A stretch of 64,000 bases of DNA from Amborella trichopoda (Eukaryota > Streptophyta > Magnoliopsida > Amborellales > Amborellaceae), in assembly GCF_000471905.2 (NCBI RefSeq), contig NW_006500337.1, positions 3,109,289 through 3,173,288 on the forward strand, read 5' to 3'. The notes under the pieces were generated by a model. That model worked only from the letters and a program-made list of their open reading frames with translations, was not told the origin of the DNA and did no database searches. This document shows positions 45,233 to 55,785 of the stretch, piece by piece. A program made the translations under genes and the position numbers. How positions within the stretch are numbered: position 1 is the stretch's first letter; each line of letters starts with the position of its first letter.

Positions 45233-46564
45233 GCATGGTTACTGTTTATGTTTAGGTAATGATAAATATGTACTTCCTTTAAAAGAAGATTGGGGATGTG
45301 AAAGAGAAGGAGGTTGTCGATTTGGTATGCAAGGTAACTTTTGCATACACTACTTTCATTTGCTCCTTATAAATCACAAACCCTGTTAAGTTGATTTTAT
45401 ATGCTTTCTTTCCCTGGAAAAGATTCTTCATTCACATCGAGTCTTTGAAGAAAGTACCGATGTTTTTGTGTGGGAGGGAACTGATGTTCCCCTAACGTCT
45501 CATTGTCTCGAAGAATAATCTTTTTAGTAAAAATTGTGATATTTTATCTATTGTCAAATATTCTAAATGCTGTAAATTATTAGGAATAAATGTGATATTT
45601 TCGTTTTTAGTAAAATTGTGAGATTTCTTTCCACTGTTTTTGAATATTTAGACATTGTAAATTTCATATGCAAATGACTGCCTTGATATTTGAAAACTGG
45701 TATTTTTGCAAATGATTATAGCATTGTTTGTGAAATGTTTATTTGCGAATTGACATCCCATAAATTGTGATAATTTCGTATTCTTGAATTTTTATAAGAG
45801 TTTTTCTATACATATTAGATTGGCAATTATGCTAGAATGTCTTTACGAACTGCTACCTTTTTAAATTTGAGCCCAAAATATTTGACTGGTTATTTTTGAA
45901 ATATTATTGAAAGTGACTGTTATTAATGGTTTCAGTGAAATTCATATTAATAATTTCAGTGATATGTTGCGTACATGATATTGCTGCTTTCGAATGGTTA
46001 AAGAGATTTAGAAATACTTTGAGTATGCAAATGGACTCATCTGGTTTGCCGGTGAGGTATAAGTGGACATATCCGGTATGCCAGTAGGGATTAAGTGGAC
46101 TCATCTGGTACCCCGGTGAGGTATAAGTGGACCTGCAGGGATTAAGTGGACCTATTTGGGACGTCGATAGGAATTAAGTGCACCCATCAGGACGCTGATG
46201 GGTATATAGGTGAGCTACCTGGGACGCCAGTAGGGTAATTTGTGAAATCTTTTGAATTATGCACTGCCGTTAAAATGTTATATGCATTTCAATTATTCGG
46301 ATTGTACTTAATTATGCATTTTGGAAAATGAAACTGGTAATGCATTTATGTTAATAGATCTCCTTTTTGAAAATATTGATAACTGCAATTTCATTTTGAG
46401 TGCTCGTCAGGATCAACTCTAGAAGATATTGTAGTTGTGCTTGAACTTTCTTTTGTTAGTTTGTAAAAATTCGCCATTGTAAATTTGTCCTAAAAAGAGA
46501 TGTATATATGTTTTGACTGTCACATCTCAGGAATATCAGTATTGTAAATTCTTGAGACATGACA
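44856..46564 (+). mobile_element. 5' LTR of the gypsy element
   Basis: It runs from TGTGATGACC to CATGACA. It includes AAT-rich low-complexity sequence near the start, a CT microsatellite at about 45199-45231 and an internal minisatellite (46030-46237). Relative to the 3' LTR it lacks 90 bp at a GATA junction (46378-46381). Confidence 0.9.
46030..46237 (+). repeat. LTR-internal minisatellite, 31-32 bp unit, about seven units
   Basis: Units start AAGTGGAC and contain CATCTGG, GCCGGT and a closing GAGGTAT or AGGGATT, alternating between the two closings. One unit is truncated to AAGTGGACCTGCAGGGATT. The same array, with the same truncated unit, is in the 3' LTR (52157-52364), so the pattern predates the insertion. 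Confidence 0.85.
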
Positions 46565-46568
46565 ATTA

Positions 46569-46580
46569 TGGTATCAGAGC
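46569..46580 (+). other. Primer binding site of the gypsy element
   Basis: TGGTATCAGAGC, complementary to the 3' end of plant initiator methionine tRNA, four bases after the 5' LTR end. It is intact. Confidence 0.9.
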
Positions 46581-46671
46581 AATAGGTTTAAGATTCTTGG
46601 GAAATTTAAAAAGAATGTACTCAAAATCATATTTATTGTGTGTACAGGCCGAGACGAAGTCAATATTCAGA

Positions 46672-49600
46672 ATAGCTGAAGCTAATATGAAAAGAATTCA
46701 CAAAGCCTTAGAAAATATGGTTGCTCTAATGCAACATCAGATGGAAAACAACAATCCACCCAGGCAGCCAGTTAACAATTTAAGAAATTGAATCCACCTA
46801 CTTTCATGGGTGTTGTATACCCACTGGAAGCCGAGGGATGGATTATGCAATTGGAGAAAATATTCGAGGTAATGGAATGTTCTGATGATAGGAAGGTGGC
46901 TTTGGCAGTTTTTATGTTAGAAAGTGAAGCACAACATTTGTGACGAATGGCAAAAGGAGTATTGGTCAAACCCTTGACTTGGAAAGTATTTCTAGAGGCA
47001 TTTAATGAAAATTATTTCCCAGATTTTATTCGAGACAAAAAAGAAATGGAATTTCTGGAATTAATCTAAGGAAACCGGGCAGTAGCACAGTACGAGGCCA
47101 AGTTTACTGAATTGGCCAGGTTTGCACCACAGATGATTAACAATGAGGCAAAAAAGGTGAAAAATTTTGAAAGGGGTATCAGACCAGCTATTAGAAGCAG
47201 AATATAAGTCTTAAAATTGAGAACTTAGGCTGAAATAGTGGATCGAGCCCAAATTGTCGAAAAAAACTTCGAAGATTACCAAAAGATAAAAACTCAAAAA
47301 AGTCAGGTTAGACCCACACCATCTAATCGACAACAGTTTGAAAGGGCAAACAAGAAGCCAAGGCCCTTGCCACTTCAAAGCCCAATAGAACCATGTAAAA
47401 AATGTGGGAAAAAACATGAATCGAGCCCTTGTTATTGGAATACTGGAGCCTGTTTTAAACGTAAAAAATTGGGGCACCAGATTAGATAATGTCCTAGCTT
47501 ACAGATACAACAGTTTCCAAAGCAGGTAGAGATAGTTCAAAAGCCTCAGATGAAGGGAAGAGTATTTGCAATCACCCAGCAAGACGCTCAGGCCTCAAAA
47601 TCAGTGATCCAAGGTATTCTTATTATCTTCCTAAAAGGAGCTCATATTTTGATTGATCCTGGATCTACTCATTCATTTGTGTCACCACAATTTGCATGCC
47701 ACTAAAAGGTAGAACCAGGACAATTAGAATACATTCTAGAGGTAGCCACACTGATGGGAAATTCAAGTGACACCAATATAGTGTACAAATCTTATGTAAT
47801 AAAGATAGAAGAAAAGGAGCTGTTAGTTGATTTAATACTCCTACAAATTCAAGATTTTGATGTAATCTTAGGCATGGTTGGCTTTCTGCATACCACGCAA
47901 GTATTGATTGTTACAAGAAAATGGTTATCTTTAGTATTTCGAATCAACCAATATTTTACTTCAATGGTATCAAAGAAGACTCCCTATCATATTTAATCTC
48001 CTGTATTCGAGCTAATCGTCTCCTTCGAAAAGGGTGTCAAGGCTTTCTTGCCTATATCAAAGAAGATAGGAAGGAAGAGATAAATCTGGATACCACTCCG
48101 GTTATCCAAGAATTTCCCGACGTTTTTCCTGAAGAATTGCCAGGATTACCGCCTAACAGGGAGATTGAATTCTTTATTGAATTATTGCCAGGGGTAGCCT
48201 CAATTTCTAAAGCACCTTACAGAATGGCACCTGCAGAACTTAAGGAACTTAAACAACAATTGGAAGAATTATTAGATAAAGGTTTTATCAGGCCCAGTGT
48301 GTCACCTTGGGGTGCTCCGGTATTGTTTGTTAAAAAGAAAGATGGGACCATGAGATTGTGCATCGATTATAGACAGTTTAACCAAGTGACAGTAAAAAAT
48401 AAGTATCCATTACCAAGAATTGATGATTTATTTGATCAATTACGAGGATCACAAGTGTTTTAAACAATTGATCTTAAATATGGATATCATCAGCTTAAGA
48501 TTAAAAGTGAAGATATTCCCAAGACAGCTTTCAGAACAAGGTATGGCCATTATGAATTTTTAGTTATGCCTTTTGGATTAACCAATGCACTGGCTGCATT
48601 TATGGATTTGATGAATGTGGTCTTTAAGCCCTTTTTGTATAATTTATTGTGGTATTCATCGATGATATTTTAATTTATTCCAAGAATCAGAAGGAACATG
48701 ATCAACATGTAAGAATGGTATTGCAAATATTAAGAGAAAATAAATTATATGCCAAACTTAGTAAATGTGAATTTTGGCTTGAACAAGTGACATTTTTAGG
48801 ACATGGCATACCAAAGGAAGGTCTATCAGTTGATCCTTCAAAGGTTGAAGCCGTTGTTAATTAGAAACAACCAAGTAATGTGACTGAAGTTCGAAGCTTT
48901 TTGGGATTGACAGGATATTACAGAAAATTTGTAAAAGGATTTTCTCGAATCGCAACCCCATTGACTCGATTGACACAGAAAAATGTTAAATTTAAGTGGA
49001 TAAGTGAATGTGATGAGAGTTTTCAAGAACTCAAAGTTCGATTAACTTCAGCACCTATTTGAACTATTCCCGAGGAGAGTGGGGGATTTATGATTTATAG
49101 TGATGCTTCACATAAAAGCTTGGGTTGTGTATTGATGCAATATGGGAAAGTAATGGCATATGCATCCAGACAGTTGAAAGAATATAAGAAAAAATATTCA
49201 ATTCATTACTTGGAGCCGGCTGCAATAGTATTCGCTTTGAAAATGTAGAGGCATAATCTATATGATGAGTAATTCGAAATATACACAGATCATAAGAGCT
49301 TGAAATACCTATTCTCTCAAAAATATTTAAATATGCGGCAGATAAGATGGATGGATTTCTTAAAATATTATGATTGTACAATCCGTTATCATTCAGGAAA
49401 AGCTAACGTTATGGCCGACGCTCTAAGTAGAAAATCTACGAGAGTCTTAACTCATCTAATGGTCCAAGAAATGAGATTGTTAGAGGAAATAGTGGATTGG
49501 CATCCGGCTCTGTCCATTAATGGTGTGGTAAGTATGATTGCCAACATTAAGGCAGAACCCCAATTAATCCAACAGATTCGATCGGCACAAAAGAAAGACC

Positions 49601-50990
49601 ATCAGCTTATAACAATTATAGAAGAGGTGAAGCTGGGAAAGAGAGACGAATTATCTATATGTAATGAGGATTTGCTAAGATGCAAAGGTCGGATTTGTGT
49701 CCCGAATGATGAGAGTGTGAATGAAGTTATCTTGAAAGAAGCACATCACTCTCGTTATACGATATATCCCGGAAGTATTAAAATGTATCAGGACCTGAAG
49801 AAAACTTTTTGGTGGAATAATATAAAAAAAGATGTAGCACTATTTGTTTCTAAGTGCCTAACATGCCAGCAAATAAAAGCTGAGCATCAAAGGCCCGCTG
49901 GGTTGTTGCAGCCTTTACTCGTGCCAGAGTGGAAGTGGGAGCACATCTCTATGGATTTTGTCTCTGACTTGCCTAGAACAAATTCAGTACATGATAGCAT
50001 TTGGGCCATTGTGGACCGGCTGACCAAAGCTGCCCACTATCTGCCGATTTGTACGACGTACACTTTGGATTGACTGGCCCAGTAGTACATTAAGGAAATA
50101 GTGCGGTTGCCTGAAGTTCCCATCAGTATTGTATCGGACAGGGATACTAGGTTTACTTTTAAATTTTGGGCTAGGCTACAGTCAGCTATGGGGACGAGAC
50201 TCACCTTTAACACTACCTTTCACCCCCAAACTGATGGACAATCGGAGAGGACCATCCAAACCTTAGAAGATATGCTGAGGGCCTGTATCATTGACTTTAC
50301 AGGAAGCTGAGATGACCATTTACCCCTGATTGAGTTTGCTTATAATAATAGCTTCAAAGTATGTATTCAGATGGCACCATATGAAGCCCTGTATGGAAGG
50401 AAATGCAGGTCACCCATATGTTGGGACGAGGTGGGTGAAAGAAAGCTTTAGGGGCTAGAAATTCTCCAGATAACCACAGATAAGATAGCATTAATTGAAA
50501 AAAAGCTCAAAACAACTCTTAATCAGCAAAAGAGTTATGCCGATAACCGAATGAGTGATCTTGAATTTGAGGAAGGTGATCGAGTTTTCCTAAAAATCTC
50601 ACCAATAAAAGGCATTATGAGATTCGACAAAAAAGGAAAGCTGAGCCCACGTTACATCAGACCATTTGAAATCCTAGAAAGAATCAGAGGTGTCGCTTGT
50701 AGACTTGCCTTACCACCCGAATTAACAAACGTCCATAATGTCTTCCATGTATCATCACTACGAAAATATTAGCCCGATCTATCCCATATCTTGAAATATG
50801 AACCTTTACCGATTAGGAAGGACCTATCCTTTATTGAGCAGCCAATTTTGATACTGGATAGAAGGGTACAGTGTTGCGCAACAAGGAGATTCCCTTAGTT
50901 CGTATACTATGGCAGTACCATTCAAGAGAGGAGTCGACTTGGGAACAAGAAGACGATATCAGAGAAAAATATCTCTATCTTTTTCAGTAA
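46672..50990 (+). pseudogene. gypsy gag-pol with multiple stops
   Basis: Gag is at about 46672-47490. Its retrotransposon gag segment (46795-47170) is in a different frame from the N-terminal piece, and the zinc knuckle (near 47440-47490) has lost a cysteine and contains a stop. The protease (near 47650) reads IDPGSTHSFVS. RT is at 48060-48870 with [17 protein letters not shown] and the catalytic FIDD at 48652-48663. RNase H (49080-49330) begins at YSDASH. The integrase HHCC zinc domain is at 49740-49880 and the core at 49930-50400. Stops lie near 46940, 47068, 47206, 47229, 47487, 47703, 48461, 48862, 50071, 50308 and 50449. Most are where the family usually has Trp, Gln or Arg codons. Confidence 0.9.
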
Positions 50991-51024
50991 TCAGGTACAC
51001 AAATTTAGAGGATTAAATTTCTTT

Positions 51025-51035
51025 AAGGGGGGAGA
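51025..51035 (+). other. Polypurine tract of the gypsy element
   Basis: AAGGGGGGAGA lies one base before the 3' LTR start at 51037. It is the expected plus-strand primer. Confidence 0.85.
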
Positions 51036-51036
51036 T

Positions 51037-52779
51037 TGTGATGACCTAAAACTTTTGGAACAAAAAAAAAATAAAAATAATAATAATAATGGTGTTAACA
51101 TAAATAAATACAAAATAAATAAATAAAATAATAATTATATATTAATAATGATATATAACGTTAAGATATTGCTACTTTTATATTAACATTAAATAAAACG
51201 ATAATATTGTTAATATACTTGAGGGTTCAATTTTATTTGGGCGGAACTTAGGTCCACTATCTTAAAACTTTATGTTAACACTCATTTTATCTCGTGTGTA
51301 AAACACCTTGCATCTGAGGTGTTCTTATTTTATTCGACACACACTCTCTCTCTCTCTAGCATGGTTACTGTTTATGTTTAGGTAATGATAAATATCTGCT
51401 TCCTTTAAAAGAAGCTTAGGGATGTGAAAAAGAAGGAGGTTGTCGATTTGGTATGCAAGGTAACTTTTGCATTCACTACTTTCATTTGCTCCTGTAAATC
51501 ACAATCCCTGTTAAGTTGATTTTATATGCTTTCTTTCCATGGAAAAGATTTTTTATTCACATCGAGTCTCTGAAGAAAGTACCAATGTTTTTGTGTGGAA
51601 TGGAACTGATGCTCCCCCAACGATCTCATTGTCTCGAAGAATAATCTTTTTAGCAACAATTGTGATATTTTATCTATTGTAAAATATTCTAAACGTTGTA
51701 AATTATTAGGAATAAATGTGATATTTCTGTTTTTAGTAAAATTGTAAGATTTCTTTCTACTGTGTTTGAATATTTAGACATTGTAAATTTCATATGCAAA
51801 TGAATGCCTTATTATTTGAAAATTGATATTTTTGCAATTGATTATAGCATTGTTTGTGAAATGTTTATTTGCGAATTGACATCCATAAATTGTGATAATT
51901 TCGTATTCTTGAATTTCTATAAGAGTTTTTCTATACATATTAGATTGGCAATTATGCTAGAATGTCTTTACGAACTGCTACTTTTTTAAATTTGAGCCCA
52001 AAATATTTGACTAGTTATTTTTGAAATGTTATTGAAAGTGACCGTTATTAATGGTTTCAGTAAAATTCATATTAATAATTTCAGTGATATGTTGAGTATA
52101 TGATATTGCTGCTTTCAAATGTTTAAAGAGATTTAAAAATACTTTAAGTATGCAAGTGGACTCATCCGATTCGCCGGTGAGGTATAAGTGGACCTATCTG
52201 ATACGTCGGTAGGGATTAAGTGGACTCATCCGGTATGCCGGTGAGGTATAAGTGGACCTACAGGGATTAAGTGGACCTATCTGGGACGCCGATAGGGATT
52301 AAGTGAACCCATCAGAACGCTGATGGGGTATATAGGTGACCTAATTGGGATGCCAATAGGGTAATTTGTAAAATCCTTTGAATTATGCACTGCCGTTAAA
52401 ATGTTATATGCATTTCAATTATTCGGATTATACTTAATTATGCATTTTTTAAATGAAACTGGTAATGCATTTCTGTTAATAGATCTGCTTTTTGAAAATA
52501 TTGATATCTTTCAACCATGATTATTTTTAGCATTATGATGATCACTTACTGAGTAGCCAAACTCATCAAATTATGGTAAACATGTTTTTCAGGATAACTG
52601 CGGTTTCATTTTGAGTGCTCGTCTGGATCAACTCTGGAAGATATTGTAGTTATGCTTGAACTTTCTTTTGTTACTTTGTAAGAATTCGCCATTGTAAATT
52701 TTTCCTAAAAAGAGATGTATATATGTTTTGACTGTCACATCTCACCAATATCAGTACTGTAAATTCTTGGGGCGTGACA
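51037..52779 (+). mobile_element. 3' LTR of the gypsy element
   Basis: It runs from TGTGATGACC to GTGACA. It matches the 5' LTR closely over its length but has shorter ATA and CT tracts near the start. It keeps a 90-bp segment (52507-52596) absent from the 5' LTR. The internal minisatellite is at 52157-52364. Confidence 0.92.
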
Positions 52780-52784
52780 ACACA

Positions 52785-54990
52785 CCTCAGCAGAATGGAG
52801 TTGATGAAAGGAAAAATAGGCACCTTTTGGAAGCTACAAGGTCTTTGATGTTTCAGATACATGTTCCAAAAATTTATTAGTTTGAAGTTGTTTTAAATGC
52901 TTGTTTTCTGATTAACAGACTTCCAAGCAAAATTCTTTAGGGTAAATCTCCCTTTGAAATTTTGAAAAATAGAAAATTGATTTATCTCATTTGTGAGTAT
53001 TTGGATGTGTGTCTTATGTTCATGTGGTCGGACACAATCATGATTAATTTGATGAACGTTCCGATAGATATATCCTTCTTGGTTATTCCTCTACTCAAAA
53101 GAGATACAAATGTTATGATCACAAAACCAGAAAAAATGCATATTTCTAGAGATGTTCAATTTGTTGAAATATAGTCATATTCCCATGATACATTGGATAG
53201 TAGTTTGGAAAATATGACTTAGAGGAGTGTTCAAGAGGTCATTTGCCCTTGCCTGATATTAGCACAAGTGATAGGTCCAACACACCCTGAATAAGTCTTG
53301 ATGATTAAGCTGGAGCTAAAGATACATCTGAAACTCACTAAATTGGTCTAGAAGAAAAAGACTCTGTTGTAGCTGTGGCACCACCCGATCCCCCTTGTGC
53401 AGGTCTTATCGTATGTCTCAACATTTATCTAGACTTCAAGATTTTTATACTTACCATGCAGTTTCTTCCATATTTCTTATGAAAATATCTGCCCTGACTA
53501 TTTTGTTTTTTTTAGTTATATTTCTAATAATTATGAGCCAACCAATTTTTAAAATGCTATTTTTCAACCTGTGTGGAGAAAGGTCTTGAAAGAAAAAATT
53601 GAAGCACTTGATAAAAACCATACTTGAGATATTGTTAAGCTACCTAAAGGGAAGAAAGCAGTTGGATGTAGATAGGTTTATAAAATCAAATATAATAGTG
53701 ATGGGTCTATTGAGAGACATAAGCCCAAGTTGGTGGCCAAAGGATTTACCCAAACTTATGGAGTCGACTAAAAAGAGACTTTGCACCAGTTACCGAGATG
53801 AATATTATTCATATTCTTATTTCTATCACAGTTAATTGTGGGTGATCTCTACACCAGATGAATGTTGAAAATGCCTTGATACATGGTGACCTTGAAGAAA
53901 AAATTTATATGAGTCTTTTTCCAGGTCATTCTAAATAACATGAGAAATGTCTTGTATGCAAATTTAAGAAGGCTTTGTATGGACTTAAACAATCACCTCG
54001 CGCATGGTATGCCAAACTCAGCTCATGAGTGTTGGGTTTCGTAGAAGTTCTGTTGATTCTTCGATGTTTGTAAAAAAAAGGACTTCAGATACAACAGTTG
54101 TACTCATTCATGTTAATGATAGTATCATTACAAGTGATGATAAAGAAAGAATCATACAGTTTAAAAATTATATTCACAAGAAATTTGACATTAAGGACTT
54201 CGGTCAACTAAAGTATTTTCTCAACATTGAAGTAGCATATTAAAAAAAGGGACTTTTCATTTCTTAAAGGAATTATGTATTAGATCTATTGAAAGAAACT
54301 GAGAAACTGAGAGTCAAACCCGTTGATACTCTTATTGACATTAATTGCAAGCTTAATTTAACAAATGAAAAACCTCTTAAGATATGGGCCGCTTTCAGAG
54401 ATTTGTGGGCAGATTGATTTACTTGACTGTGACACGATTAGATATAATGTATGTGGTTAGTCTTGTGCGCCAATTTATGCATTCTCTTAGATCGTATCAT
54501 ATGGAGGTTGTTGATAAGATTCTCAAATATCTGAAGTCGTCACCCAGCAGAGGTGTTTCATTGAAAATGAATGGTCATACTAGTATTATTGGTTTTTTCG
54601 ATGCTAATTGCGCCGGTAGTCCACTACCGGCTATTGTACATTGGTCGGAAGAAATTTAGTTACTTGGAAAAACAAGAAACAAAATATAATTTCTCAATCC
54701 AGTGCAAAGGCCGAATACATAGCTATGGCTTCAACTACAAGTGAAGTGATGCGGCTAAAATACCTAATTCGAGATATGGGGTTCTCAATAGTCAATCCAA
54801 TGGAGATGTTCTGTGATAATTAAACAGCTATGTATATAGCCTCCAATCCTATTTTTCATGAAAGAACCAAGCACATAGAAGTTGATTGTCACTTTGTAAG
54901 AAAAAAAGTCTAGTAAAAAATTATTCGTTCTCCTTATGTTCGAAGTGAAAACCAACTTGGAGACATGTTTACCAAAGATATTGCAAAGAC
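52785..54990 (+). pseudogene. copia integrase C-terminal part, RT and RNase H
   Basis: The integrase resumes at 52785 with PQQNGVDERKNRH and has stops near 52878 and 52938. The RT region is fragmentary from about 53640: a [11 protein letters not shown] segment near 53725, DLEEKIYM near 53890, then an open stretch at 54004-54243. There the YVDD catalytic box reads HVND (54109-54120). The RT/RNase H linker and RNase H follow at 54384-54880 with QSSAKAEYIAMA and HIEVDCHFVR. The C-terminus is near 54990. There are several stops and at least three frame changes. Confidence 0.85.
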
Positions 54991-55044
54991 AAAGTTCCAT
55001 CAAATACTGTCCAAGTTGGGCTTCATTGATATCTACGTAGAGAG

Positions 55045-55319
55045 TGTTGAAAGTTATAGAAACTATATATTGAGTTTCTTATCTTGTATATACAAGATAT
55101 TAAAGTTTCCTATATTGAGTTTCCTATTTTGTGGGATTACTATTGTGATTGGATTTATTTCCTAAAAAGCAAGAGTTGTAACTCTATATATCTCTGGTAA
55201 ACCAGAGTAATCCCTATAAATGAGATACTGGTTTACCCGCTGTGGATGTAGGCACCATTAGCGAACCACGTATGTCTTGTTGATCTTTCTTTTTCATCAC
55301 TATTTCTTTTATTGCAAAT
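55045..55319 (+). mobile_element. 3' LTR of the copia element, last bases missing
   Basis: It starts TGTTGAAAGTTATAGAAAC after a weak purine stretch (GTAGAGAG). It aligns with the 5' LTR as far as TTGCAAAT, then the sequence turns into an inverted copy of the LTR end. Confidence 0.85.
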
Positions 55320-55417
55320 GAATAAAAGAAATAGTGATGAAAGAGAAAGATCAACAAGATATACGTGGTTCGTCAATGGTGCTTACATCCACGGAGGGTA
55401 AACCAGTATCTCATTTA
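55217..55417. repeat. 97-bp inverted repeat with a 7-bp spacer at the copia LTR end
   Basis: Left arm 55217-55313, spacer GCAAATG, right arm 55321-55417. The right arm is the complement of the LTR end with only about half a dozen differences. One difference (CCCTCCGT in the arm's LTR sense) agrees with the 5' LTR and not with the adjacent 3' LTR. Confidence 0.9.
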
Positions 55418-55489
55418 CGTGGTTCATCACTATTTCCTTGGGAAAAGGCTCTGACGATGATATAAATAAATGAATACATATAAGCAGTT

Positions 55490-55785
55490 TTGCTCAATAT
55501 GATTTGAGCACAAGCCACCTATTTCATAGTTTAATTTCATGACCTTTACAAAGCTCTCCACTAAAAAATAATCATTCTCATCAAAGTAAAGTAGTAGACA
55601 AATGAAATTCAATGTTTTCAATACTGATTTTGTTTTACTCAATATGTTTTGTGCACGAGCCACCTATTTCATAGTTTAATTTCATGACCTTTACAAAGCT
55701 CTCCACTAAAAAATGCATCATTCTCATCAAAGTAAAGTAGTAGAAAAATGAAATTCAATAATTTCAATACTCATTTTGTGAAAAT
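55490..55785. repeat. Tandem duplication, about 145-bp unit, two copies
   Basis: GCCACCTATTTCATAGTTTA, ATTTCATGACCTTTACAAAG and CTCATCAAAGTAAAGTAGTA occur in each unit; the anchor GCCACCT is at 55514 and 55659. Differences are few, so the duplication is young. A weak third relative may lie near 56620. Confidence 0.85.

Larger units (their letters stand above)
44856..52779 (+). mobile_element. Ty3/gypsy chromovirus (Tekay/Del-like), complete but inactive
   Basis: The 7.9-kb element has LTRs of 1709 and 1743 bp, a TGGTATCAGAGC primer site, a gag-pol region in gypsy order (protease, RT, RNase H, integrase) and a polypurine tract. The TG...CA ends are flanked by a 5-bp duplication. The integrase is followed by a region at about 50870-50985 resembling the chromodomain tail of Tekay/Del elements (IPLVRILW, then STWEQEDDIREKY). 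At least ten in-frame stops and one or more frameshifts make it non-autonomous. Confidence 0.92.
42915..55319 (+). mobile_element. Ty1/copia LTR retrotransposon, inactive, interrupted by a gypsy element
   Basis: Two LTRs of about 280 bp (42915-43197 and 55045-55319) in direct orientation enclose gag-pol in copia order: protease, integrase, RT, RNase H. The integrase is split at 44855/52780 by a complete gypsy element. Without that insertion the element would be about 4.5 kb, a normal copia size. Stops and frame changes throughout mean it is dead. The 3' LTR lacks its last few bases and runs into an inverted copy of itself. No target duplication could be verified for that reason. Confidence 0.85.

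Noticed and set aside
54004-54243. Open 79-codon frame as an active reverse transcriptase
   Set aside because: It is a fragment of the copia RT with HVND in place of the catalytic YVDD, with stops and frame changes on both sides.
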